Assembly (NCBI GenBank): GCA_949361645.1
Contig: OX442416.1
Coordinates: 10,068,129 to 10,132,128 of the forward strand
From: Spongilla lacustris
Taxonomy: Eukaryota; Porifera; Demospongiae; Spongillida; Spongillidae
Length of the DNA: 64,000 bases
Direction: 5' to 3'
Position numbers and translations under genes: made by a program. The notes under the pieces were generated by a model that made no database searches, was not told the origin of the DNA, and worked only from the letters and a program-made list of their open reading frames with translations. Below, one piece after another: positions 1 to 9,282 of the stretch. The stretch's first letter is position 1, and each line of letters starts with the position of its first letter.

Positions 1-835
1 GTATGGTGTATAGGTGTATAGGCTGGTGTATGGTGTACAGGCTGGTGTATGGTGTATAGGTGTATAGGCTGGTGTATGGGGTCTAGGCTGGTGTATGGTG
101 TATAGGCTGGTGTATGGTGTACAGGCTAGTGTATGGTGTATAGGCTGGTGTATGGTGTACAGGCTGGTGTATGGTGTATAGGTGTATAGGCTGGTGTATG
201 GTGTACAGGCTGGGGTATGGTGTATAGGATGGTGTATGGTGTATAGGATGGTGTATGGTGTACAGGCTAGTGTATGGTGTACAGGCTGGTGTATGGTGTA
301 CAGGCTGGTGTATGGGGTCTAGGCTGGTGTATGGTGTACAGGCTAGTGTATGGTGTACAGGCTGGTGTATGGTGTACAGGCTAGTGTATGGTGTACAGGC
401 TGGTGTATGGTGTACAGGCTGGTGTATGGGGTCTAGGCTGGTGTATGGTGTACAGGCTAGTGTATGGTGTACAGGCTGGTGTATGGTGTACAGGCTAGTG
501 TATGGTGTACAGGCTGGTGTATGGTGTACAGGCTGGTGTATGGGTTCTAGGCTGGTGTATGGGGTCTAGGCTGGTGTATGGTGTACAGGCTGGTGTATGG
601 GGTATAGGCTGGTGTATGGTGTACAGGCTGGTGTATGGTGTACAGGCTGGTGTACAGGCTGATGTATGGTGTATATAGGTATAGGTGTATGGTGTACTGG
701 CTAGTGTATGGTGTACAGGCTGGTGTATGGGGTCTAGGCTGGTGTATGGTGTACAGGCTGGTGTATGGTGTACAGGCTGGTGTATGGTGTACAGGCTAGC
801 TAGGCTGGTGTATGGTGTATAGGCCGGTGTATGGG
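1..835. repeat. 19-bp minisatellite (GGTGTATGGTGTACAGGCT)
   Basis: Tandem units of about 19 bp, consensus GGTGTATGGTGTACAGGCT, with variants such as GTATAGGCT, GGTCTAGGCT and GTACAGGCTA. The array runs from base 1, so its left edge is outside the window, and fades into CA-rich sequence after about 835. Long open frames on both strands here ([13 protein letters not shown] on plus) are repeat translation and not genes. Confidence 0.95.
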
Positions 836-1056
836 CAAACACATCATGCAAACACCAGCACATACCTACACAACACACCAGCACACACCAGACACACCAA
901 CCTTCAAAGTCGCAGTAGCCTGCCTCCTTGTAGTCTTTGCAGATGTCAGGTTGGTACTCCCAAAGAACAGTACAGGGGACCTTTCCTAGGGGAGGGAAAA
1001 ATGGCCCCTACAATGTACATGTAGAATGCTGTCTGCACATTATCCCGCAATGGATC

Positions 1057-1455
1057 CCCTACGAAAAAATCTTGGCATGACATGTTCCAAATTCATGCGT
1101 GATATGTTTTTGCAAGTGTTCCAGTTTTTCTAGAGCACTGTTGAACATGCTTACATGTACATGTATGTCATTAAATTGCAGGCATATCACTCTTCTAACT
1201 TGCACAGGATGAATAGTTTCTAAAAAGCGATTCCCCGATGAGGCATACCCGCTAATATGCTAAGGGGTGTGCCACTTTATAACTTCTCGGGGGAACGCGT
1301 TTTAGAAACTCTTCAACCTGTGCAAGTTAGAAGGGTGATATGCCTGCAATTGAATGACATAAGCATGTTCAACAATGCTCTAGAAAAACTGGAACACATG
1401 CGACAACATATCACACATGAATTTGGAACATGTATGCCAAGATTTTTTTGTAGGG
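1057..1455. mobile_element. Foldback element, ~170-bp inverted arms
   Basis: Left arm 1057-1235 and right arm 1289-1455 are near-complementary around a ~53-bp spacer. CCCTACGAAAAAATCTTGGC on the left matches GCCAAGATTTTTTTGTAGGG read on the right. Inner segments such as ACTTGCACAGG/CCTGTGCAAGT and GGCATATCAC/GTGATATGCC also pair. No coding frame is credible. It is probably a non-autonomous foldback or MITE-like element; I see no clear target-site duplication. Confidence 0.75.
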
Positions 1456-1460
1456 CAAGG

Positions 1461-1580
1461 TGTGCCCATTATGGTGTGCTCCTTTTAAAGTGTGCCCATT
1501 AAGGTGTGCTCCTTTTAAAGTGTGCCCATTGAGGTGTGCTCCTTTTAAAGTGTGCCCTTTAAGGTGTGCTCCTTTTAAAG
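1461..1580. repeat. 30-bp tandem repeat, four copies
   Basis: Four consecutive 30-bp units, TGTGCCCATTAAGGTGTGCT followed by CCTTTTAAAG, starting at 1461, 1491, 1521 and 1551 with a few substitutions. The array directly abuts the right arm of the foldback element at 1455. Confidence 0.93.
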
Positions 1581-1640
1581 TGTGTGACATTTTCTGTACA
1601 GTTTATGTTCATGCATCGTGTGCTTGCTACCATACATTGC

Positions 1641-1693
1641 AGACACACACACACACACAAATACACACACACACACACACACACACACAACAC
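1641..1693. repeat. (CA)n microsatellite
   Basis: About 50 bp of CA dinucleotides with one AAATA interruption near 1660. Confidence 0.95.
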
Positions 1694-2320
1694 TCATGGA
1701 ATCGTACAATTGTATGCGACAATATTTGGCCTCATCACATCTGCTACCACCTCCCTTGACCACACCCACCTGCTGGCTGCACTCCCTTGTGAGGTCTCCC
1801 TCCTCTTGCGGCCTCAAAGTACTCGGTGTAGTTGTGTCCTCTCCTCCTCCATACTATACATGTATATGGAAAACAAACAATATTAATTAATCATCATACA
1901 ACAGACTGAGTTTTGCAGCATAGTAGGAGGACATTAATCACCATGGCAACTAGACATATACAAATAAAAATTTGTTCTGGAGAATAATGCTGATATTGCT
2001 GTCTTTACAGGGTTAAAACTCGTGTCACTAAAGGGCTAATATCACTGTATCTGACTGGCCTATAAAGGGTTACTGCAAGTGGTGACCAGTGCCCAGACTT
2101 GGTTCAAATTCTGTGCCTTCTCCATGACACCCCACTGGTCCCTGTTCTGTTCTGTCTCCATCTCCAAGGTGAGGGTGGCCTCCATGTCATGCCTCCCTCT
2201 CAGACTTAGTATGTTGGGTCACCTTGCTGAGTTTGTCCTTATCTTTGTCACTGAACACTCTGAGCCTCCTCTGATGAAGGGAAGTGGAAGGAGAGGATCA
2301 TGGAAGGAGGGAAGAGGCGA
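1694..2320. other. No supported feature
   Basis: Unique-looking sequence. Open frames are short or extend into the following GGGA tract; I see no domain or convincing exon. Confidence 0.6.
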
Positions 2321-2326
2321 GGATGG

Positions 2327-2689
2327 AGAGGGAGGGAGGGAGGGAGGGAGGGAGGGAGGGAGGGAGGGAGGGAGGGAGGGAGGGAGGGGAGGGAGGGAGG
2401 GAGGGAGGGAGGGAGGGAGGGAGGGAGGGAGGGAGGGAGGGAGGGAGGGAGGGAGGGAGGGAGGGAGGGAGGGAGGGAGGGAGGGAGGGAGGGAGGGAGG
2501 GAGGGAGGGAGGGAGGGAGGGAGGGAGGGAGGGAGGGAGGGAGGGAGGGAGGGAGGGAGGGAGGGAGGGAGGGAGGGAGGGAGGGAGGGAGGGAGGGAGG
2601 GAGGGAGGGAGGGAGGGAGGGAGGGAGGGAGGGAGGGAGGGAGGGAGGGAGGGAGGGAGGGAGGGAGGGAGGGAGGGAGGGAGGGAGGA
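2327..2689. repeat. (GGGA)n microsatellite, ~360 bp
   Basis: About 90 units of GGGA, essentially pure, with a single one-base phase slip near 2388 that makes a GGGG run. One strand is entirely purine and can in principle form G-quadruplex or triplex DNA. The long GREGGREG/SLPPSLPP frames on both strands are artefacts of the repeat. Confidence 0.97.
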
Positions 2690-2912
2690 GGGAGTGGGTA
2701 AATAGAGCTTGCCATTGGTGAGCATTGATAGCTGGAGTTTGAGTTGTGTACTGTGGAAAACAGTGCAGAATGTCATCAAAACTAGCCAATTACATTCATG
2801 TGCATATGCATGCATTGCACAAGTACAAGAACTGATTCTTAGCATACATATACATGTACATACTGACTTACATGTACAGAGAGAGGGGAAGAGAGGATTC
2901 ATAGCCACTCAC

Positions 2913-3054
2913 ACAACAACACACACACACACAGTCATGCATACATACTCACACACATGCTCACACACACAATCACACACACATATGCTCACACACACAA
3001 TCACACACACATATGCTCACACACACAATCACACACACATATGCTCACACACAC
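2913..3054. repeat. CA-rich array with 28-bp higher-order unit
   Basis: CA-rich sequence resolving from about 2956 into roughly four copies of a 28-bp unit (ATGCTCACACACACAATCAC followed by ACACACAT). Confidence 0.9.
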
Positions 3055-3059
3055 GCTGT

Positions 3060-3480
3060 CAGCTGTGGGGTATCTGCCATAGGATTCATTTCTTAGGTGC
3101 TTGCTATATGGGGTACTTGCCATAGGGCCCATAGCTTCTTGCCATGGAGTACTTCATAGCTGTGTGCAATAGGGATCACTCCAACTCCATACACTGTAGC
3201 TGTTAGGTGTCTGCCATAGATTTGAGTTCATAGCTGTTAACTGTGTGATTCTTCATGCATCGCTTATTGCCATAGAGTTCACTCCATACATGGGCCAGGG
3301 GTATTCCGTCGCTGCCTGCCGTAGAGTCCAGAGTATAGTACCAGCTTTACAGCTGCCTGTCTGCAATAGGGTCCGTGCACTCCCGTACCTCCGTAGCAGT
3401 TAGCTGAGGCCTGTGGGGTAGTAGGCTTCAGTTCTGCCATAGAATCCAGTCCACAGGCAGACTTCCAGGTCTTTAACCTG
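3060..3480. repeat. Ancient degenerate ~45-bp tandem repeat
   Basis: At least nine spaced matches to TGCCATAG(G/A)(G/A)TTCACTCC, often preceded by AGCTGT or GCTTG: CTGCCATAGGATTCAT, TTGCCATAGGGCCCAT, TTGCCATGGAGTACTT, TGCAATAGGGATCACTCC, CTGCCATAGATTTGAG, TTGCCATAGAGTTCACTCC, CTGCCGTAGAGTCCAG, CTGCAATAGGGTCCGT and CTGCCATAGAATCCAG. Spacing is roughly 40-55 bp. The array is much more diverged than the neighbouring satellites. Confidence 0.7.
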
Positions 3481-3722
3481 CATCTCATATCCTCGTGGGA
3501 TTGATCTTCGATATTGTCGTCTTCGTACCGTTCGAAATCGTCCGCGGAAGTACCGAACCAAAAGCGAAGAGCAGGCCTACAGCAGATTATCTCTGCCTAC
3601 AGTAAATAGCGGTTAATAAGTTATTTTGCACGTTAAGTTGTTGTGTACATTATAGTGGTGGGTGGGGTCGTGGTTATAGACATCAATTTGCAATACATAT
3701 TATCATTAACTACTTGTACTTA

Positions 3723-3846
3723 CAGAACAGCTCGGTCTGGGCACGGCTAACTGACGAAAGAGTAGCACGTGATATTATGCGGTTTGGATTTGGGGTGTAT
3801 CTCACTAACCATTCAAGGGAAGCGCGATTTGAAGGCCCTAAGCTCT
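3723..3846 (-). pseudogene. Exon of interrupted ZU5-type gene (function unknown)
   Basis: Minus-strand exon candidate of about 124 nt. Read on the minus strand it follows a good acceptor (TTTTTCATCATTTTTTCAG) and ends at a strong donor (TTCT|GTAAGTAC). The open frame includes NRASLEW and VRYTPNPNR. A related sequence (NRSHQWIRYTPMPTDR) occurs on the minus strand at about 12.1 kb inside the transposon. I do not recognise the domain. It lies downstream, in gene orientation, of the ZU5 C-half piece at 4107-4505, so it is probably the next exon of the same gene. It could also belong to a repeat-borne exon family. Confidence 0.4.
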
Positions 3847-4106
3847 GAAAAAATGATGAAAAATAAGTGCATTGATTACTCTCATATAATCCGGTGGCAC
3901 CGAAGGAAAATATCATTTGGTTGGGAAAATATTGATGACTGAATAAGTAAATGAGATAAAATGAATGGACATTGGAAACCTTGCATAATTAATGTGGAAG
4001 TGCGGATATAGGTACCTACGGTGCGTTAAAGTACTCAAAACATGCTAAATAGTCCCTACATAGCAAATCCGAGAGCACCTAGTCAATATAATTTTTATTT
4101 CTGCAG

Positions 4107-4505
4107 TTAGCTGCAGTTTTCTGAATGCGTCCATACATTTTCTATGGACATTGAATTACGCAATGACCGAATACCGCGTAATCCTTTTGACCGCCAATTT
4201 CTCGATATGACTTGTTCTTCCTCAGGCTCAAAGAGCAATAATGTGTAAAGAACTCTGCATTGTATTCTTGCTGTAGCATTGCTGCCTGGATTCTCAGTAG
4301 AGGTACTTCCGTTTTCAAGCGCTCCACAGAGAATACAAAGATTCTGAATTTCGAATGACAGTACTGGGTGTGTGTTTGATATATCTGGATGTAGAATGGG
4401 ATCAAAACGATGCAGGTCTGTGCCTAACACAACATCATGGTCTGCTCGCAGTATAACCACTTCTTTTGACTTCTGATATACTGGCATCTCCAGGCAGTGT
4501 CCCAT
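4107..4505 (-). pseudogene. ZU5-like domain, C-terminal half (minus-strand exon)
   Basis: Minus-strand open frame whose start resembles the second half of a ZU5 domain: a strand-like VYQKSKEVVILRADHDVVLG segment in the place where ZU5 domains carry F-x-KPV-type strands. Exon ends are not certain. The piece with the first half of the domain (GGIYENPDYGLKIVVPCGAV) lies at 14095-14317 on the same strand, and the two are separated exactly by the TTAA-flanked 9554-bp element. ZU5 domains occur in ankyrin, UNC5 and, in invertebrates, many death-domain or NLR-like proteins. Which partner domains this gene has cannot be seen. The insertion probably lies in or near an intron; whether the gene still works is unknown. 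Confidence 0.45.
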
Positions 4506-4526
4506 TGAGATTCTCCATGTGATTAA

Positions 4527-4546
4527 GGACGGGTCCCAATAATTTT
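4527..4546 (+). repeat. Left terminal inverted repeat of TTAA element
   Basis: GGACGGGTCCCAATAATTTT directly after TTAA (4523-4526). Thirteen bases pair perfectly with the right end, followed by a one-base indel and ATTTT. Confidence 0.8.
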
Positions 4547-4846
4547 AATTGAGTTTGCTATGTTACGTGTATTCATTTTTATCTCGTAAACACTCTTTCA
4601 TTTAGCAAAACACTTTACACAGTCAAGAACCTTGATGTTGGGAGAACAGAATGTATGCCATAGATGCGCTGAAGCGTTCAAGTTTACGAAACTGTAAGGT
4701 TCAGAATTCGCTCTAGAACTAGCCATTATTATTCCATTTGCCAACCTGTAAAAGTCCGATTTGTCATTATCTGTGTATTTGTATATTACATACTTGTTTA
4801 GCACTTCTAGAAAAAGATGAGTGCTTGTTCGTAACAGCCTTGATAC

Positions 4847-4864
4847 GTAAAAAAAAAAAAAAAA
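4847..4864. repeat. Poly(A) tract
   Basis: A run of about 15-16 A residues inside the transposon 5' region. The rest of 4547-5507 has no credible gene; it is presumably the element's leader and promoter. Confidence 0.85.
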
Positions 4865-5507
4865 CAGCGTATGTAACATGCGACTCGACGTATAGTTCAA
4901 CTTTACGGAGCGTTATACTCTTTAGAGAAAGGATATTTTACAAAGCACCTAGAGAAACCAAATAGACCATGGATTTCTGTTCTCAAATCTTCACATGAAC
5001 TGTCATGAATACCCCATTTGGACCATGGCAAACGCACACGAACAGAAACAGGTGGCAGCTATGCGGCCATACTGATTTTAGCCGCATGATTTTGGCGGGC
5101 GCGGGAATGATCAATACAGCCGATTTAGCACATTATACTCATTCCTATAAGTTCTTTGTGGCAATCTGAAGGTCGTCTGCGTTTTTGTGTTCTGAAGAGT
5201 TCGTTGCAAGTTTAAGGTATTCATGTCACATGCAGCCCTACAAATGTGCATAAAAGTAATCTCTGCATCTTCTGTTTACACAAAATGTGCGCTTCACATA
5301 GATAGTTGTTTTGACAGCTGGGGGGAAAAGAAACAATCATAAAGAAGTCATTACAAGGTAACAAATACCGTGATATATATTTTGAAGAAAAATATGGTTA
5401 CAGGTAGAGGAAGACAGAAGGAGGTTCTGTAGTCCGCGTATAAAGGTAAAGAAAGAACCACATGATAAACACAGTTAATTATATAATGCACCTACATAGA
5501 GTTGTTA

Positions 5508-6662
5508 ATGGCATCTATTGGTACAAATGTCAACTGCGGATTTGCACGTGTAGCAATGAAAGAACTTTCAGAGAATGTAGATGAGTTTAAACGGCTCTTC
5601 CAGCATCCACTGCAGATACCTGATGAATACTTTGACTCCATGTATGGGGGGAAAAAGTCAAGTAGGTACATTGTACAATGCAATCAAATGAAGGCAGCAT
5701 TTTTGAAGCGATGGCAGCCATCAAATGCTAGAGATGAATACAAAGCAACATTTTCACTTCTACAATGGGATCGCTTAGCCCAAACCGAAAGGGTAAAACA
5801 TAGTTTGGAAAAATGCAATGCCTGCTTTTGTAACTATTATACAATTCAAAAAACATTTCCACTGAAACCATGTTACACACCATGTGAAATAAACATCAAT
5901 CTAGCCAATGATGTAAACCAGGAAACATTTATACAAGTTAGCCTGGAAGCACTAAATAGTGCAGCATTAAATCGATACAAGGTCAGCTATATAGACATGC
6001 TCATAGAACAAAAAATTGTGGATAAGCACAAATCAAAGGCTGACATTAAAAAGGCAGTGGAGAACACAATGAAAAAGTGTAAGAGGAACATAGAGAATGA
6101 GCTTGACAAAACTGTACCAATAACTCTTATGAAAGAAAACGAGTCTCTTGCAAGCTACAACCGAAAAAGAATTGCAGAATACTACACAACACCACCAGCT
6201 TCAAAAAAGAAAAAGATGTCACACTCACCTAACTTTGATGGGGTACAGTGGGACAAAGAGGAAGTACTTCAATACCTTCGAGAAGTAGAAACCAAAGATG
6301 AAAAAGTAGTTTGGAGTACAGTGGCACAGGAGCATGGCATTGAAGGACATAACAAAGGACAAATACTGAAAGAATTTGCAGCAAAAAATGGAATTAACAC
6401 AGCAAAAATCAGTGCATGTACAATAACAAAGCATACACGGAAAGCAAAAAAGAAATTCCCTGGAGGAAAAGTGTCAATCCCAGTACCCCCAACAACTGAA
6501 GCTATCACCAGTGCATGGAAAAAAATGGTTGATTCAGGAGAACTAATGTTAGGTGTACCTTGCTCCCCTTACACCATCACAAGTTACAAAAATGACAAGG
6601 GGCAGATAACAGTGGAAAACAAGAAAATAGAAGGCAGAAAGATCCCATTACATGATGTGTGA
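5508..6662 (+). CDS. Transposase-like ORF, N-terminal part (ends at TGA)
   Basis: Frame opens after a TAA at 5484-5486; the first ATG is at 5508 (MASIGTNVNCGF) and about 384 codons follow to a TGA at 6660-6662. The product is lysine-rich, with a basic nuclear-signal-like stretch (PASKKKKMSHS, about residue 230) and several short Cys-containing segments. I recognise no named domain. The frame continues unbroken in the same phase after the TGA through 6663-9170, so this is best read as the N-terminal third of one ~1220-residue protein of the surrounding TTAA element. The TGA may be a C-to-T change of CGA, a sequencing error, or readthrough. The N-terminal portion could bind transposon ends, which is inference only. 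Confidence 0.6.
   Translation: MASIGTNVNCGFARVAMKELSENVDEFKRLFQHPLQIPDEYFDSMYGGKKSSRYIVQCNQMKAAFLKRWQPSNARDEYKATFSLLQWDRLAQTERVKHSLEKCNACFCNYYTIQKTFPLKPCYTPCEININLANDVNQETFIQVSLEALNSAALNRYKVSYIDMLIEQKIVDKHKSKADIKKAVENTMKKCKRNIENELDKTVPITLMKENESLASYNRKRIAEYYTTPPASKKKKMSHSPNFDGVQWDKEEVLQYLREVETKDEKVVWSTVAQEHGIEGHNKGQILKEFAAKNGINTAKISACTITKHTRKAKKKFPGGKVSIPVPPTTEAITSAWKKMVDSGELMLGVPCSPYTITSYKNDKGQITVENKKIEGRKIPLHDV
6660..6662 (+). other. Single in-frame TGA joining two same-frame ORFs
   Basis: The ten codons after the TGA (TCC AAG CTT TTA GAA AAA ...) run in frame into the ATG at 6693. There is no other stop from 5508 to 9168. Local sequence is GATGTG-TGA-TCC. Confidence 0.9.
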
Positions 6663-9170
6663 TCCAAGCTTTTAGAAAAACATGAAACATATATGCATCT
6701 ATACAGTGATTCAAAAATCGAAGGTATGGGAATAGATGCATTGCAAAGTGCTATCAAGGTGTTTAGACCACACTTAAATGCGACTGTAAGCATTGAAGAG
6801 CTCAAAGCAATGCTAAAAACAGCACAGCGTACAAGGACATTAGCATTTTGGCATGACCATGCCACTATTCTAGGACATGGGTACATATTAATGACCGTGC
6901 ATGTCATATATGATGCAGCTGTATTTATGCAAGACAAGGCCCACAACATTCAAACTATAGTTGAAGAACCCTATATATACCTGTTTGCTCTAAATTCCTC
7001 CACAATAGAAGACCAAGCAGGACTCATAGCTGACAGGGTGGAGTGTTTAAGTGGACTGAATGATCCATTGATAGCATCAAATGGAGTACCTGTTCATGAT
7101 GTCATTAGATTCTTCGTTGGTGACCATCCTGCTCAACAATTTGAAGGAGGCACACAAGTTGGAGGTATCTATAAATGTGGAGCCTGTGGATGCAAGGACA
7201 AGTTAATGGACGATCAAGCCCATTCACTGCACTGCAAGACCCGCTCACTTACAGATTTGCATGCACTTGCAATTGGAGGCAAGTTGGGTAAGGTACCATG
7301 CAAGTTGAAGCCTCTATATGTCCCTGATCTCCTCGTCAATGACATTCGCAAGGAGCTCACTGCTCGAAAAATAGATGTGGATACCACACAACCACGTGAC
7401 GTGCTACAGAAAACCCTGCAAGAAATCTTACAAGGTGTACAGAGGGTCCCCTCACTGCTGTTACTTCATCCTGAAAAACAGTTGAAGGACATTAATTTAG
7501 AACATTACACAATCCTTGCATGCGAACCCCTACATGATCTAAAGGGCCATTTAATAAACCTCTTCAGCGAACTTCCAAGTGCACTTCCATCTTGCATTAA
7601 AGCTGAATGTACTCAATGTATCAAGAAGTGCCTATCCAGAGAAAAAAAGAAAGCAGCTGAATTACGTGCAACAGTAATACAACTTTATCACATGATACGT
7701 ATGTGTGAATCAGGTGACTGGAAAGTAAGGGCACTTCTTGAATCCATTGTAAGAATATCTGAAATCATGTATGCTCATGACAGTGAACGCTCCCCCAAGA
7801 TGATTCTACGACTGTATAACAATGTTTGGCTTCACCATGAGCTCTGCTATGACCTATTTCAAATGCCAGAATCAAGAAATGCATTATTTGGTCTATATTT
7901 GCATTCAATCAGTAGGCATGCAGCAGTGCAATATGAAATTGTTTGCCTGAGATCAGGCAACACTGAAAATCAAGAGAGGTTATTTGGGCAATGTCGACGA
8001 ACAGCAGAAAGTGTTACAAACAGACACCCAGCAAACATCATCACTAATGTAATGCTCCGCATGCAAGCAAAACAAATAGGTACAACAAAAGCAAATAGTG
8101 CCACAATTGTAACCAAGGCAGCAAAAGGCATACCTAAATATCCTGGTACACACATTCCAATTGAGTTTGTGAATGCACATAAGGACAGCTGGCAGGCCCA
8201 TCTTGAAAAAATAAGCCCATTTTTGATGCATGGAGAGACAGTTTGGTGGACAGAAACAGAAAGTAAATACATATTTAATGATGGCGTGGACTCGCCTAAT
8301 CACCCCCTACCAGAACTTCTTCACTTTCGTGATAGCAGTCTACTTGATGTCCAAAGACGAAGAATTCAATGTTGGACATCTATCATTGAAAATGACATCA
8401 AACTGCCAGCACCTTCAATCAAGATATATGGACGTGATGAAGAATTTCTTTACACAAAGGAATACTTACAACTACCTGACAACCAAAGTGGCATAAGTTC
8501 TGACGAAACACCAGAAGATCAAGATGTCATTTGTGATCAATATGACCCACCTGTTATCAGCAATGATTCTTCAAATGCTACAGACATGATCTGTTCTTCA
8601 TATTACAGTAGCCAAATTTCTGCACCTGATGAACAGCCCATAATAGTGAACACTAATGCAGTAACAAGCAATGATCACACAATTCAAACAGTTACCAGTG
8701 TTGAGACAACAAGCAATGATCACACAATTCAAACAGTTACCAGTGTTGAGACAACAAGCAATGTTCAAACAGTTACTAGTGTTGAGACAACAAGCAGTGA
8801 TCACACAATTCAAACAGTTACCAGTGTTGAGACAACAGTAGCAAAAGCTATTTCAAAATGTATCGGAATCACAGAGGAAGTGCAACAACTTGACAAACTA
8901 AGAAAAGATCTAAAATTTCTAAAGCATAGTAACCAGCCACAAAACAAAGATAGCTACCAAAAATACAGATGCCTTTTATCAACACTAAAAGCCAAAGTTA
9001 CAGCTCTGCATAGAGAGTATTGTACGTCACTAAAAAAATTAGAAAAAGAGTTTTATATGACTCATGGACGTGTCCCTTACTCAGAAAGAGATTCTGAGAC
9101 TTGGAACCATTTAATAACAAAAAAGGATTATGCAAGAAAGCTGCTTCTGACATGGGACAATATGGCATAA
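6663..9170 (+). CDS. Transposase-like ORF, C-terminal part
   Basis: About 835 codons in the same frame as the upstream ORF; the first ATG is at 6693. A central block reads RFFVGDHPAQQFEGG followed by GGIYKCGACGCKDK and later HSLHCKTRSL, a Cys/His cluster that may bind zinc. Further on come NTENQERLFGQCRR and TNRHPANIITNVMLRMQAKQ, which I recall from large uncharacterised ORFs repeated in cnidarian, sponge and amphioxus genomes and regard as transposon proteins. The C-terminus holds four copies of a TSNDHTIQTVTSVET-like repeat and then a coiled-coil-like tail (LRKDLKFLKHS...). Neighbouring TTAA and terminal inverted repeats support a transposase role. Catalytic acids cannot be assigned by eye. 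Stop TAA at 9168. Confidence 0.65.
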   Translation, partial: SKLLEKHETYMHLYSDSKIEGMGIDALQSAIKVFRPHLNATVSIEELKAMLKTAQRTRTLAFWHDHATILGHGYILMTVHVIYDAAVFMQDKAHNIQTIVEEPYIYLFALNSSTIEDQAGLIADRVECLSGLNDPLIASNGVPVHDVIRFFVGDHPAQQFEGGTQVGGIYKCGACGCKDKLMDDQAHSLHCKTRSLTDLHALAIGGKLGKVPCKLKPLYVPDLLVNDIRKELTARKIDVDTTQPRDVLQKTLQEILQGVQRVPSLLLLHPEKQLKDINLEHYTILACEPLHDLKGHLINLFSELPSALPSCIKAECTQCIKKCLSREKKKAAELRATVIQLYHMIRMCESGDWKVRALLESIVRISEIMYAHDSERSPKMILRLYNNVWLHHELCYDLFQMPESRNALFGLYLHSISRHAAVQYEIVCLRSGNTENQERLFGQCRRTAESVTNRHPANIITNVMLRMQAKQIGTTKANSATIVTKAAKGIPKYPGTHIPIEFVNAHKDSWQAHLEKISPFLMHGETVWWTETESKYIFNDGVDSPNHPLPELLHFRDSSLLDVQRRRIQCWTSIIENDIKLPAPSIKIYGRDEEFLYTKEYLQLPDNQSGISSDETPEDQDVICDQYDPPVISNDSSNATDMICSSYYSSQISAPDEQPIIVNTNAVTSNDHTIQTVTSVETTSNDHTIQTVTSVETTSNVQTVTSVETTSSDHTIQTVTSVETTVAKAISKCIGITEEVQQLDKLRKDLKFLKHSNQPQNKDSYQKYRCLLSTLKAKVTALHREYCTSLKKLEKEFYMTHGRVPYSERDSETWNHLITKKDYARKLLLTWDNMA
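8664..8836 (+). repeat. 45-bp coding tandem repeat inside transposase ORF
   Basis: Units start at 8664 and 8709, a shortened unit at about 8754 and a last one near 8788, each encoding TSNDHTIQTVTSVET or a variant. The frame is kept because each unit is a multiple of three; the short copy lacks DHTI, also in frame. Confidence 0.9.
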
Positions 9171-9282
9171 GCTATACTACTGTGTTTGATAACAATAAAT
9201 TATTTTTGATTCACATACAGCAGCATGTTTAATATCTAGTGTATACGCTTTTCTACAATGCAAACTGTGCATGATCAAAAAA

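Noticed and set aside
255..884. Cys/Trp-rich and Thr/Pro-rich short proteins in the first 900 bp
   Set aside because: Translation of the 19-bp minisatellite.
1..900. CRISPR-like array
   Set aside because: Units are contiguous without unique spacers, and the sequence is clearly eukaryotic.
2079..2908. GREGGREG and SLPPSLPP proteins around the GGGA tract
   Set aside because: Pure microsatellite translation in several frames and on both strands.
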